In this document: in pieces, positions 33,963 through 46,169 of the stretch | Numbering within the stretch: position 1 is the first letter of the stretch | Layout of the letters: every line of letters begins with the position of its first letter | From: Pollenia angustigena | Lineage: Eukaryota; Arthropoda; Insecta; Diptera; Polleniidae | DNA length: 64,000 bases | Reading direction: 5' to 3' | Assembly (NCBI GenBank): GCA_930367215.1 | Contig: OV884056.1 | Location: forward strand, 283,756,067 to 283,820,066 | Made by a program: the position numbers and the translations under genes | Notes under the pieces: generated by a model | The model's database searches: none | Told to the model about the DNA's origin: nothing | What the model saw: only the letters and a program-made list of their open reading frames with translations

Positions 33963-34216
33963 GCGCAAGGATTTTCTCCCCTATGTTGTAACAAATACCG
34001 GCAGCGCTTACTAAAGCGTCTCGGCATAGACGGCCTTCGGCCGGGCGCAAGGATTTTCTACTCTATAGTATAACAAAAACCGGCTTCGCTAACTAAAGCT
34101 TCTCTGCATAGCAAGGATTTTCTCCTCTATGATATAACAAAGACCGGCTTCGATAACTCAAGCTTCTCTGCGCAGACAGCCTTTGGGCGGGCGCAAGGAA
34201 TTTTTCCTTTATGGTA
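33963..34216. repeat. 82-bp tandem repeat, about 3.2 units
   Basis: Units begin GCGCAAGGATTTTCT and pass through ATAACAAA.ACCGGCTTCGC, AACT.AAGC.TCTC and CAGACGGCCTT.GGC. Unit starts are at 33963, 34044, 34112 (shortened) and 34192. The same repeat, inverted, fills 61868-62355. Confidence 0.8.
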
Positions 34217-35167
34217 AAAACTGTCCAACAAAATATTAAAATTTGTTTACAATTTTTCGATTTATTATTTGGTTTGGCAGCGACTGGAAGTAAGAAGTGG
34301 AAGAAATGTAATTTTTTCTACTTTGACTGCAGTTTTCTAAACGCTGATAAAATCTGTGCTAAAATACCTTATCACAGACTCTAGATATTTTGAACTATTA
34401 AAAAAATTCAGGTTTTTTGAAAATTCGGCTTCATAACAAAATTTGGCTCTCTATTCATAATTACATCGATTGGGTCAAACACAATTTTTGAGCATGTTCC
34501 ACAAGTCATCGGTCGACCTAAACCTTTGTTAAGGAAGGCGAGAGCTTCTAGAATCCGTTCCAGAGTATTATGGTATCCACCAGTAAACGTCTGAGTTTTA
34601 TATGGTTCTGCACCAAGTCACGTTGAGTTATTTATGGTGCTCCACCAGAAAAACACTTTAAACAAATACTAAAGGTTAAAAGCAATTGCATAGGGTTAAT
34701 GCTGAAAACGGCAAAAGCTGTAACTCGGTACAGTTATACGACGTTAAGCCATTAGCCAATGCGAGATGAAATGTAAAACGCACGAAAAACAGACAAACAA
34801 AGTCAGCTTGTTTGCTTTAAAGAAGTAACGACAAGGACGTGTAAGCTGTTTTCCCGCCTAGAGCAGTTTTACGAATGAAATTGGGATTCTTATGGTATTA
34901 AATAGTACTGTTGTATGGAACATTTTCAAGGCATTGGCATATTTTAAACATCCAATATTATAAATTTTGAAGGTACATAAAGCTATTACACTATTAGTTG
35001 GACATATAGAAAATATCTTATTTTGTTATGTTTGGAACTCAAAATAAGAGCTTTAATTTAAGAATTTTTATTGAATATATTTTCTTAATTTTTTATGAAT
35101 TAAATTATTCCAATTTCATTCAGACCTACATAAAATAATAAATTATTAATTATTTATAAATCTAAGC
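34217..35167. other. Spacer, no gene recognised
   Basis: More GC-balanced DNA at 34480-34870 than its surroundings, but no frame with motifs in either strand. Could be an old repeat or a piece of a decayed coding element. Confidence 0.45.
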
Positions 35168-35779
35168 CAGTGCTCGAAAAGAAACACTCAATATCGCTCC
35201 TTAGTGTTCGGTGTGGTAGATTTGTGGAAAACACAAACGCTTATAGTGTTTGTGTAGAAAATCATTATAAAAAATAACGTTTCCCTGTTAGTCATCTTTC
35301 GAACACAAAAATAATACTGTTCCTATCCAACTCAACTCAAGATGAGAACATTTAATTCCGTTCGGTTTTTTTTAACCACAACCTTCATTGTGTTCGGTTC
35401 AGCTCATTAATGTTCGTCCCTTTTCGCATTTTTTACAAAAACAAAATACACATGCGAAAAAAAACAAAAATAAGCAAAATTTTTTTTCACAAAGAAAACA
35501 TAAACACAATATACACACAAGCTGTTCGTGCTGCGGTAGTTGCTAAAATTTTTTGTTTGTTAATTTTTTTATCAAAATATAATGTTTGCCTACAGTATCA
35601 GTACAATTGTCAAGAACAGAACAGAACACTATATATAATGTTCGGCTCTTTCTTGAAAATCGTTACGAACGGTATTAAGGGTTGTGTTTGTCTACACAAT
35701 CACTAAAAAAATAGATATCGTTTTTAGGTGTGTAAGCCGAAAGCTAAATACATAATGTTCTGTTTATTTTCGAACACTG
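35168..35779. mobile_element. 612-bp hAT-like element, family A
   Basis: CAGTGCTCGAAAAGAAACAC at the left and GTTTATTTTCGAACACTG at the right. It is flanked by ATCTAAGC (35160-35167) and ATCTAAAC (35780-35787). Same family as 5257 and 24457. No transposase. The right flanking octamer is also the left target duplication of the next element. Confidence 0.88.
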
Positions 35780-35943
35780 ATCTAAACTAAAGACCTGCAC
35801 GAGTGTATCAGTAAGTATTGTTGAAACAGATACACCAGATATATATCTGTTACTACTGATATAAATGAGAGAATGAGTGTAACTGATATTGTATGGTTTT
35901 GCTTTTGCCCACTCACCATATCTTAAAAACAAAAACAGATGCT

Positions 35944-36898
35944 AATAAAAGCACGAAAAGCTTTTTTTTTGTATAAAAAACTATTTTTCTCAAAACATAT
36001 AAAATCAGATGTAAAAATAATGTTATATCAAGCTTTAATAAGACCGATTTTAACATATGGTTGTCAAATTTGGTTCAACATTTCCCCATCCTATATGGAA
36101 AAGTTGAGAATTTTCGAAAGAAAATGTCTGCGAGCCTGCACTTCTCTTTACAGGTCCCCAAATACTAATTATATTAAATATATCTCAAATCAAAGACTAT
36201 ATAATGTTTCCAAAGTTAGCAGGATTGATAACTTTATTATACATTTAATAAGAAACCACATAAAGAAGAGCTTAGTGTGCTATGAAAACAACTTAATAAT
36301 GGCTCCTTATTACGAGAGTTTTGAATACATATATACAACCTTACAAAGTGGATATGTACCACCTGAGGCTTTTTTGTACCTCGATTATAAGGGATACATT
36401 CAAAATGAAATCGGCATCCCAATTTTCTATCACATCTATAGAAGAGCCAATGTTAAAGCTGTACTAAGCAAACAACTTACAATTGACAATAGCAGATTTA
36501 ATACGAGCATTTATTCAGGAGATAGGAATATGATTCCAAACATAGATATTAAAAAATTTTGGTGGCTCACTAAATAAATCCCACTTTTTCGTTTTATTTT
36601 CTGACTATTACTTTTACTTATTTTTTTTTTTTTTTTTTGTGTTATATAAGTAAGGTTTTTCCAAGTTTTTCTTTACAAACTAATTATAGTAAATACGTAT
36701 AAATACTTGTATTTATTTTGTATAAATTTAAATAATTAAATTTAAAAGATAATGTAAATATTGTATATAGATAAGTAATATACTTGAGAGCCCGAATATG
36801 GGACTATGTAAAATTATTTGTTATATTCCTACTGTTTGTTTATTTATAGTTTAAGCTTATACAATTTCATGAAATAAACGTTAAAAAAAAAAAAAAAA
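35944..36898 (+). pseudogene. 5'-truncated LINE (jockey-like) with poly(A) and target duplication
   Basis: A single open frame up to a stop at 36577 carries LYQALIRPILTYGCQIWFNI, YMEKLRIFERKCLRAC and SRIDNFIIHLIRNH, characteristic of the region after the reverse transcriptase palm in jockey-type elements. The 3' UTR runs to an A-run ending about 36898. AAAAACAAAAACAGATGCT occurs immediately before (35925-35943) and after (36899-36917), a 19-bp duplication. The surviving frame is intact and the A-tail long, so the insertion is probably young. Confidence 0.9.
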
Positions 36899-37429
36899 AA
36901 AAACAAAAACAGATGCTTATGGTTTTGGATTGAGTGTGTCATAACATTTTTTTTTTTTGCTTACAAACATCTGTTGTCACCATAAGTATTTCTACAATAT
37001 CTGTGGTAATCTGTTGTATTTTTAAATATTGTTGGCGAGTTGATGAAAATAAGAGAGTTTGTAAAAATTTGAATAAGATCTCAACCAGGGTTGCCAGATG
37101 GTTTTAGTAAAAAATCGGCATATTTTCAAAAACAAATCGGAAATCAAATTATGAAAAAACGGCAAATTAAAATTACTGTTTTAAACACAATAATACATAT
37201 TTTTAATGACAAAAACAACAAAGCAAAACCATTAACCATTACATAATGCTTTAAAAAAAATAAATAAAAATAAATGTTTTATAAATAAATTTTATTTAAT
37301 TAAAAAAATACGGGGTATCTGATAGCAGATTTATATTTTCAAACTTAAATAAAAATGTTAATAATTGACACAAAGTTTTATTAAAAGCATTGAACGGTAG
37401 AATGGAAATGCGGGTTTTATTTTTTAAAG

Positions 37430-37860
37430 AGTATGTCATCCACATGTCTTGTGTCGACTTGAACACACTGTTCAAAACGGAGCCTTGTTTTTCTAGAATT
37501 TAAAAAAATAAATGACCCAATTTTCTCATGCGTGGATAAGGCACACCAAACATTTACCCTGGGGCAATGTAAAGGTATTTGATGTTTCAATCGAAGGTTT
37601 TAGGTTCTTGGAGACCAGTAACGGTAGATTTGTTTGTTGACGTGGCTATTTAAGTGAAAATGAACTTTGAACAAAATTGTCGACGAGCAATTACGTAAGA
37701 ATCATTACCCTTAAAAAATATCTCCTCAGCGAACTGTGACTCACAAATCCTCCCAATCGATAATTCCAACGGCGCCGACCTTCCTCCGCACCGTTTATTA
37801 CTATTTGAAATAATCGCATTTAAAAATATAATTTTGCCACCAGACACCCTTTATATGAAT
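37430..37860 (-). pseudogene. Probable mariner-type transposase relic
   Basis: Minus-strand codons give FAEEIFFKGNDSYVIARRQF (37.7 kb), like the start of a DUF4817-type helix-turn-helix. Out of frame, KPSIETSNTFTLPQGKCLVC lies near 37560 and a piece resembling ENWVIYFF near 37515, in the order expected before the second catalytic aspartate. The possible left end is AAGGGTGTCTGGTGGC (inverse, near 37852). Stops and frame changes are frequent. The identification is tentative. Confidence 0.45.
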
Positions 37861-39525
37861 AGATTTTACTTAAAGGTAAATTGCAGGGACCGTTTATAAG
37901 AGTGATGCATATAATTTTAGCTTGAAAACTCTCCATATTAGAGTCAGCGGAGACCTATACTGTCTTATACCAAGGTTCGTCTCATTAAGAACCTATGGTG
38001 ATCTAGAATAAACGATCTTAACTCCACAGTTAAAAATAATTTTTCAATGAAAAATAAAAGTAGGTATGGATGAACTCTTACAAAGAGAGTTTTATTGCGC
38101 AGTCATAAAATAATGACAATTAGTTTAATTGCAGTGCTCTGACCAGCTACAAGCTTTGGGTGTCCAAGTACAAAATATGAATTTAAGTAAATGTCGGTTA
38201 AAATCAAACTCCTGAAATGAGTTTTAATATATGACGGCTTAATAAAACTCTTTTTTTAAGAGTTAAATTCGACCTTTTATGTTTACGTTGAAAAATAGCT
38301 GTTTATATGGACTTTTTTGTTTTTATTCCAAAAATAACTCAGGGACTAAAAATAATTACTTTTATTATTTTTTGTAAAGGTTACGAGAAAAAATTCCTTT
38401 ATTTTCAATTGGGAGCCTTTAACCATTATCGTTATATATATTTTTTTTTGGTTGTGGTAACCAATTAAAGTAAAATTTATTTATTTTTGGTTATTAATAA
38501 CCTACGTAATTTTTTGTTTACAAATATCTATTGGAAAAAATTATTTATTTTTCTGGTTACAATTCTTAGCTTAAGTAAAACATATGTACCACATTTCTTT
38601 AAGCTTCTCATATGAAGTTGTATATTTTTCAAAATGTGTTTGTTGGGTTAGACGCAATACAAACACTGCATATATAAAATAAATATGTATAACCATTTTT
38701 TCCTTAAGTATCAGCGCTAAATTAATAAAAGTTGTCTCTTTGTGTAACAAGTTACCCAAAATTAATAATTTGTATAAAACAAACCAAAAATTACCGTGCT
38801 GTAAGTGTTTATCAAAAAATATGCACTTTGATAATTTAGAGGAAAAAAATCGTCAAAATGCAGATTTATCGGTAAACGTGGTAGGCCTGATTACAACGCT
38901 TCCTGCTAGTTTTTATTTTTTACAAACACAAAGTATGTACACGTGTTTAGTTCTTTCAGAGTTTTTTTTTCAATAATTTTTGTCTACTTGGCACTTGAAC
39001 GAAGAAAACGCAACCTTTCAATTTCATGAAAGAATTTTTTACACAAACAAAATACATATCGGTACCGAAAATTTCAAAAATGTTTGCCTTCCAAAAAAAC
39101 AAGCAACACATTTTGTTCTTGTAAAGTTTTTTTGTTTGTTTTTTTTTTGTGCTCGAAACACATCACGCAAAAATGATTGAAAAAATAACTGTTCATGTGT
39201 ACATATTTTGTTTTTGTAAAAAATTATTTTTTAGCCAGCCAAAGGGTCGGCTCTTTTGCGTTCAAAAATAATTGAAAATAACGGTATCGTACAATAAGTA
39301 ACTTATTGTATTCCATCAGCATCCACTAGGATCTGCTTTCGCGAAACAGATATTAGCAGATATGATACTCTCTTTCGCTTTTGTATCAACATCCACTCTT
39401 TTACAAATCATATCAAGATCAACTAATATCAGAAACACAAGAGCACTCATTCATACGCATCAACTTTAGAAAAAACACAGAAACAGATACAAACAGATGT
39501 ATCTGTGCAGGTCTTTAATCTAAAC

Positions 39526-40358
39526 TAAGTATTTTTACAAGGTATCCGTCATGGTGTGAATAGCTGTATGTTAGATTTGGAAAAAGGAGCTAAATTTTCA
39601 AAGAACTTTTTTTATTTATACAACTTTTCGTTAATTTAAACAAAATTTTGTTTATACCGTAAAATCTTTTAGTTAAAAACAGGTTTTTTTTTTATTTTCC
39701 AATGCATATTTTATCACTGTTCTATTAATTTTTCGAGTGTCTTTTATTGTTTTACACCGACACTATTTTTATCATAAACATTTGTTTAAAACTTTATGAG
39801 TCCATAAAACTGTTAAACGTTTATTGCATTTGCAGCAGCTGTTGTTGTTGCTGTTGTCGCTGCATGTTCTCGCATGCCACAAACCGTTTGTTGCAAATGT
39901 AAACGTGCACGACGAGTACAAGATTTAGTGTAAATTTGTTTAACTCGTGATCCAAATAAAACAATAAATGATTCTTTAATAAAAATAAACAAATTTTAAA
40001 TTTGTAAATGTTTGTTGTTCTATCGACTTGGTTGAAATTTAAAAATGTTTGTGTTTAATTTAGTTTAGTTTAAATTAGATGGATGATTTGTTTATTGAGT
40101 TAAAAAGTAGATGAATAGAGCTTTTTATGTTTCGTGTATTTAATAAAAAATTTTAAAGATAAACCTTTTACAAACGATTCTAGTTAGAAAGGAATGGGAC
40201 AAAAAGCATTATCTAAAGGTACCCATACATTTGCAATATTATTAAGTACTTTATTGCTGTTCTTATTGTAGATTTGCTCCACATCGTTCAATTAGATGGG
40301 CAATTTAAAAAACAAAAATGTGTCGAAATTTTTTATTGAATACATGTAAAAGTAAATA
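39526..40358. other. AT-rich spacer
   Basis: GCAGCAGCTGTTGTTGTTGC (39833) is a short trinucleotide tract. No gene recognised. Confidence 0.5.
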
Positions 40359-40706
40359 CCCTGCAAATAATATTGGACCACCTGATCTATTTTGATAAAA
40401 TGGACTACTACATGGACTGGTCCGATTAAATGCAAGCAAGGACCATGTCATTGTTAAAAATTGTTTGTAGTGAGACGATATGTCTTCGTTTTTTAATGAC
40501 GTGCTTTCCTTTTTAAATGACTTCAAAACTAATCCTCTTGTGTATACCATGGAGTAGTTTTTAAACTACTCCTTAGTATTCCTAGGACATCGTAATGTTA
40601 AATTGACCATATTTTTCCATACGTTTGGGTTACTTTTGGACTAGCCCTAGTCCCTTGTGGGCTACTCTTTACATGCGTGTTTGGACTGGTCCTATTAGTT
40701 GCAGGG
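40359..40706. mobile_element. 348-bp TIR element with TA target duplication
   Basis: CCCTGCAAATAATATTGGAC at the left and GTCCTATTAGTTGCAGGG at the right are inverted ends. TA dinucleotides flank both (40357-40358, 40707-40708), typical of Tc1/mariner-type MITEs. Relatives with CCATGTCATTGTTAAA lie at 23270-23953. Confidence 0.82.
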
Positions 40707-40742
40707 TAAAATCAACGCACACAATTTTCTTCAGTATAGCGA

Positions 40743-41308
40743 GCCTTTACCGCAAAAACAGCTTCAGCGACATCATTTTAATTTTAATTTATTTTTATAA
40801 ATAAATTAATTGTCAACAATTGCATCATCTCCTAGAATGGTCACATAAGTTACTGTTACGACTTTATAACAAAAACATTTTAAGCTTAAAGCGGGTCATA
40901 CACTTGCAATAAAATTGCTCAATTTTACGTATTGTATAATTATATCGCCAATGTGTATGTGATATTCAAAGGTGGCACAATATATTGGCAACAATCAAAA
41001 GACTTTTGATTTTTATTGCACAACGAAAAGAAAGTGAAATGTGTCGGCAGCATTGTACAATGCTGTTTATGCTATTCACCTTTTTATTTAATAAAATTTA
41101 AGCAATATTCAAATTGAAATCATTGTGCGACTTATTGCATAAATGGGACAAAACGGAAATAATAAGGCGAATTTCATATACAATAATATAGCAAGTGTAT
41201 GGGCCGGTTAAGCGACAACCTTCATACAAAATTTTTATAATATAAAATTTAGAAAAACTTCTCCTGTAATATTATATTTTTGTCGCTTAAGCTTTTTTGC
41301 GGTAACGG
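40743..41308. mobile_element. TIR family B element containing a MITE
   Basis: GCCTTTACCGCAAAAACAGC at the left and its inverse, ending TTTTGCGGTAACGGC at the right, are terminal repeats of ~30 bp that extend to AGCGACA. The unoccupied relative is 29690-29930. No coding capacity. Confidence 0.78.
40893..41205. mobile_element. 313-bp MITE nested in family B
   Basis: GGGTCATACACTTGC and GCAAGTGTATGGGCC are the inverted ends. The surrounding sequence (TTAAAGC on the left, GTTAAGCGAC on the right) corresponds to one TGTAAGCGAC in the unoccupied copy at 29843, so about 8 bp were duplicated. This suits a hAT-type insertion. Confidence 0.82.
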
Positions 41309-42842
41309 CTTGATATTGTACCACCTACTTATATGATATACACATAGTTAATTAAATTGTACAGTTTCCATTATTGAATTATTGATTAATATTGCAAATG
41401 TTTGGGTACCTTAAAAAGAAAATTGTCTTTTAAACTAGATTAACAATGAAAGCAAAATTTTCACTGGGTGATTACAAGGAAAGTAAAAAAATTTTTTAAG
41501 GGTACTTTACACTATCACACAAATCTTACGTATTTTGACGAAAATGATTCCTTATCTTAGTATTGTTAAATAATTTTTTAATAACAATAACAACTTATAA
41601 TGACAGGGTTGTATTTTCCTCAAAAAACCTTTGTAAATTTTTACCTGAATTTTAAGTATCAAAATTTTCATTCAAAACTAAATAAATATTATTATTAAAG
41701 ACCAAAAAATCATGCAATATATGTTTTTTGAATTTTTCGAAAACCCGTTCTACATACATTGCACGATTTTTTGGTCTTAGAAGCCCCCTAGTGAAATTTG
41801 ATGCAGGAAATATTCGTAAAATGTTTTACCCCTCTAAAGTGCCGTTTTAGTTTACTTTTGTGTAAGAGTTGGGAAGAAGGACAAAAATTACCCCTTAAAA
41901 TGAGAGTTAAAGGGTTAATGAATCCTAAGAAAAGAATCGCCATATGATTTTTTGACTTAATTCAAAAACTAAAGGGGCCCATATTTCGGGAACCCGAGAT
42001 AACTTTGCAAAACCCTTTGGCAGATTTGCTCTACTTGTAGTATACTTTTATTTCGAGTGTTGAGGCTGGTTTAGGTTTTCTAGGAAACAATTAGAGGAAA
42101 TCGCTGTGCACGACAATATGAGCGACAACGTCTTGTTTGGTGTCCCCTGTCAAACTTTATGAAGGACAGAATGAGCGACATTGTATTATAAGTTGTCTTC
42201 AACTAAAATCTAGGCGGGACATTGTCTTCTATCAAAATATGTGGGACAGTGTAAAAAGATACCGACGCAAAATAAAAGTCAAAGTCTTCTTCTGTCGTAG
42301 TTAAATGCTTTTCAATCACTTTCTTGGCTTGCTTAAAATTCTCACATTCTTTTTTCTAGTTGTTGATTGAAATGCCTACATAAAATTTACGAATTAGCAC
42401 AAACCAGGAAAACCGAAAAAAATGTTGATGAAGTCACGGGCTGAAAATGGATTACATGCAGCTTACTGTCAATTGAGGGTGCTTATAAAAGTCAAATATT
42501 ATATAAAACAGAAATTAAAAAAGTAAAATCAAATTTCAGTATACTGAATAAAAAAAATAAAGAATAATTTTTATCGTGGAGGCCAAAATAGATGACATTG
42601 TCATGCATAAATGAGGTCGTTGACGACGACATAGGCGATATTGTCCTCTATGAAATCGACATTGTCTTACTTTGAGTCGTGCACGATTTTCACGATAACT
42701 GTTCGAAAATTTCGATGACGTTTTTTTTTTGGCTGTCCCTCACAGGCAGTGCATCCGTCTTCGAGGATGTCTTACAGTCGTGGCCAACTGGAAAGCTTTG
42801 AGCTTTAATTTGTACTACAACTTTATTTTCTTAGGAATTTTT
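41309..42842. other. Spacer with one short hairpin
   Basis: At 41698-41778 AAGACCAAAAAATCATGCAA pairs with the inverse ending GATTTTTTGGTCTT (27-bp arms, two mismatches, 27-bp loop), a very small foldback. GACATTGTC-like motifs recur at 42170-42670. No gene recognised. Confidence 0.5.
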
Positions 42843-43024
42843 ATGTATCGCTCCTTTGTTGCAATATAGTCATATCTCAAAAATCTAAAATTTTAGGTTA
42901 CTTAAGCAAAAGGGTTTTCTTTTTATTAAGTTTGTAAATGGTGCATTTTAAAGACTTTAATCGCATTTTGCCGAGTTTGATTCATTTTGAGATATGACTA
43001 TGTTGCATTAAAGGAGCGATATAT
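42843..43024. mobile_element. 182-bp MITE
   Basis: ATGTATCGCTCCTTTGTTGC and GCATTAAAGGAGCGATATAT form the termini, and AGTCATATCTCAAAA is mirrored by TTTTGAGATATGACT. Arms are ~40 bp. Confidence 0.78.
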
Positions 43025-44002
43025 TTAAAGTTTCTATTTATTTTAAAAATATGTTCTTTAAAGTAGACGTTTTAATAAATTTTCATACAAAATATTCTAA
43101 GAAATTAAAACTTTTTCTTCCAGAGTAAATATTATTTTTCTAATAAATGTCCAATTTTTTTTTTTTAATTTAACATCCATATTTGTGTTCTTTTTACGAT
43201 CTTGTTTAAATTGCACAAAATTTTTTGTATATGCAAACAAAACTTTTCTGATTTCCAAATACACGGAAATTGATGTGCGATGGAAAATTGTATTTTTATT
43301 AAGCCAGCCATAAAAATGAAAAATTTCCAAAAAAAAAAAAAAAAAATACTCGAAAAATAAAAACAAATTAATCAAATTTGTAAATATGGCCATTAATTAA
43401 AACAACTCATAAAACTGTTAAATGTTTATCAAAAGTATTAAAGAAAATGACGTATTAATTTGTTGTATACAAATTTGTGTATGTGTTTTTGAAAGTGATT
43501 CGCAAAATTTAGATGCGCAGCTTGCCAAGCACTACTAACCGGGGACCGAAAATAACAGTTATTTAAAAATTTTGAAACAAAAAGAGCATATAGAAGAAAA
43601 AGTCGGAAAACTGATTCAATTCATTCCTACATATTGATCGTTATGAACTAGTCTATTATTCTAAATATACTAGATTTTATTTTTTCGAGCAGGAATAAGA
43701 GTTAACTTTTGGTATTTACTTTTTCGAGCAAAAATCGTTTTGTAAAAAAGTCATCTATTGACAGCAAGAATTAACTTGTACTACCAATTTTTCAAATATT
43801 TAATTAATCTCCTCTGCTAATATTTAAGCATTATCCAAATTTGGTTAATGTCCTGTAATTGCACAGTGGTCCGCGAGTGCGGTTTTTTTGCTTATGTGAA
43901 GAGTGTCTGGTTTTAAGTTTCGTTTTAGTTGTGCCTATGTATGCCTTCTTCCTTAGTTTTCAATTTTGATTTTGTCTTACTGAATAATTTATTAACTGTA
44001 TT
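43025..44002. other. AT-rich spacer
   Basis: A minus-strand frame of 98 residues (43097-43393) is lysine/phenylalanine-rich, spans an A-run, and has no motif; not called. Nothing else recognised. Confidence 0.5.
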
Positions 44003-44167
44003 ATTACGGTTCACAACTCAACCCAGTTGAGTTGTAAATAAGACAACTGGTTGTGTTGAGTGGTTATTTTTTTGATGTTTTTTTTCGCCGCAATATAGCA
44101 AAGTTGTAAACCATAATACAAAAATTAAAAAATTACAACTCAACTGAGTTGAGTTGTGAACCGTAAT
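44003..44167. mobile_element. 165-bp MITE with internally palindromic ends
   Basis: ACGGTTCACAACTCAAC at the left and GTTGAGTTGTGAACCGT at the right are inverted. Each end also contains a local AACTCAACTGAGTTGAGTT-type palindrome, so the terminus itself can fold. Confidence 0.82.
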
Positions 44168-44333
44168 AGGGGTCTACATTTAAAGGCTAACTGTAACTTG
44201 TCTTTATTATAAATATTAGAATCATTTCAAAAAAGTTCAGTATATAACTGATTGACTTTAAGATGTTCTTTTCGATTCTATATTATTAGCTATGGGACAT
44301 TTTATTCTTACACGTTGTATTAAATCATTAATT

Positions 44334-44778
44334 GAAGCACAGCCGCGAATAATGTTTTAAGTTACAAAATAATTTTAATTTTTTTATTTGTTATTTTTTT
44401 TTCATTATTAAAAATAATGATAATAAAAATTTTTATGCAAAATATCAACAGTTTATAACTTTTTTTTAGTGGAAAAACGTTTCATATCCACAATCACGAT
44501 GTCATTTAAAACGTTCTTCCACTACACAAAGCATCATGACTGATGGCTTTTAAAACGTTATGCCACGCTTAAAACCATTTACTTTGTATCATTTTTAAGT
44601 AACTTACAACGTTCTTCCACTAGCTGACTCTTTGTATGCCCTTTTTAAAGGCTTTAAGGTGCATAATTTTGGGTGATTTGAGGTTTAAACAGTGTACGAG
44701 AGTAATGTTAACTGTTATCTGCAAAAAAACAGTTTTTGCAAAAAGTGGTTTTTACAACGTTATTCGCGGCTCTACTTC
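44334..44778. mobile_element. 445-bp TIR element
   Basis: GAAGCACAGCCGCGAATAAT and the inverse ATTCGCGGCTCTACTTC bound it. AACGTTCTTCCACTA occurs twice (44510, 44609), with an inverse-like GTGGAAAAACGTTT at 44470, as subterminal repeats. No transposase frame. Confidence 0.65.
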
Positions 44779-45093
44779 ATTTTTTTTTTTAGGGAAGTCA
44801 TTAACTTTTAAAGTATCCTTGATTTTATATAAATTTTCTCTGTGAAACTGACTGTCACTTATATCTAAAACCCTGCTGATGAAAGTGGTTGCCGTATTTA
44901 TAGCACAGAAAAAAATAACAAACGTTATTAAGTAATTAAAAAAAATTTGTAAAATCTTTTTAATATTTTAAACAATTTTTTTTATTAACACGTTTGTAAA
45001 TTGTCATATACGCAATTTTTTTTTTTTTTTTTTTTTTTTTGTAGATAAAATATTTTGTGTCAAAAAGTTTAACACATAAAATAAAAAATTCTG
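44779..45093. other. AT-rich spacer with T-run
   Basis: CACAGAAAAAAATAAC at 44904 resembles the ACACAGAAAAAA terminus at 22170. A T-run of about 24 lies at 45018-45040. Confidence 0.45.
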
Positions 45094-46169
45094 AGAAAAA
45101 TTGATATTATGGGTTTCGACAAAACTTATTTAAGCTGGCTAAAGTCATATCTTCTCGGCAGAATACAATGCGTAAAATTTGGGTTTTCAACTTTTAAACC
45201 TATATTGGTAAAATCCGATGTTCCGCCAGGTAGTCACCTTGGCCCTCTTTTGTTTCTGCTCTTTATCAACGACATGTCTGATATTATTAAACATTGACAT
45301 ATACTAATGTTCGCAGATGATGTTAAAATTTTTTAAACTTCACGAACTCTTTAGACCATATTTATGTTCAAGAAGACTTGGATACCTTTTATAATTGGTG
45401 TAAACATAACCTAATGGAATTAAACCTAATGAAATGTTCTAGAAAACGTAGTATTTTAAATAACTATAAACTCGGTGACTATGAAATCGAGATAGTTGAC
45501 ACAATTATGGATCTTGGCATCTTACTGGATGTAAAATTGGATTTTATTCAACACATTACAATGACTTTCAACAGGGCTCGTTGTACTCTGACTTTTATTA
45601 AACGTTGGGCGAAAGAATTCAATGATCCTTTCGTCACTAAACAACTTTACACATCTCTCGTTAGACCAATCTTGGAATACGGTTCGATTGTATGGGATCC
45701 ACATTATATGGTTCACAGTGATCATATTGAATCCATTCAAAAACCATTCTTGCTTTTTTGCCTGAGAGATACATATCGAGGATATGATAATCTCCCCTCA
45801 TATTCTACAAGATTATCTTTAATACGTTTGCCAACACTGAAAAGTCGCAGAGTTATGCTAAATGTCTCATTTGTAATTAACTTAATAAATGGAAAAGTAT
45901 GCTCGAATTTTGTATTAAGTAGTTTATCATTTAACATTCCACGACGTACGGTACGGTACTATAATCCCTTATTTATAAAAACTATCCGAACTAACTATGC
46001 TATAGCAGACCCATTTAGAAAACTGTGTTGTTGCTTTAATGAAATGTTTGAATTCATTGATTTTTCTCTAGATTTAAATATCGTTAAACGTTATATTATA
46101 CTTAAGTTAAATACTCATTTGTATTAGGCTATAAGGATTTATCCATAGACCTAAATATATATATTAAAT
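45094..46169 (+). pseudogene. Jockey-like LINE ORF2 pseudogene (reverse transcriptase and downstream)
   Basis: From GFDKTYLSWLKSYLLGR (45112) the frame reads DVPPGSHLGPLLFLLFINDM, then a TGA stop (45295), then ILMFADDVKIF with the catalytic FADD, then a TAA (45334) and a frameshift. The 45378-46127 frame continues with DTFYNWCKHNLMELNLMKC, SLVRPILEYGSIVWDP and a C-terminus ending IILKLNTHLY. Palm motifs are in the right order, so this is a genuine non-LTR reverse transcriptase, 5'-truncated. 3' UTR GGCTATAAGGATTTATCC, CATAGAC matches the copy at 20052. The tail is interrupted by the palindromic array. Confidence 0.9.

Larger units (their letters stand above)
35788..39517. mobile_element. 3.7-kb hAT-like element, family B, with nested insertions
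   Basis: TAAAGACCTGCAC at 35788 is mirrored by GTGCAGGTCTTTA at 39505-39517. The flanking octamers are identical (ATCTAAAC at 35780-35787 and 39518-39525). Subterminal CAGATAT-type motifs occur near both ends. Inside are a LINE (35944-36898), a transposase relic (about 37430-37860), a possible hAT start (CAGGGTTGCCAGATGG at 37085) and DNA resembling hAT-A near 38990-39260. Without those insertions the element would be short, so it is a non-autonomous carrier. Confidence 0.85.

Noticed and set aside
19618..41650. Possible MITE pair at 19.6 kb and 41.5 kb (CACACAA.T, TTTGACGAAAATG, AATAATAA)
   Set aside because: Short shared blocks only; no definable ends in either copy.
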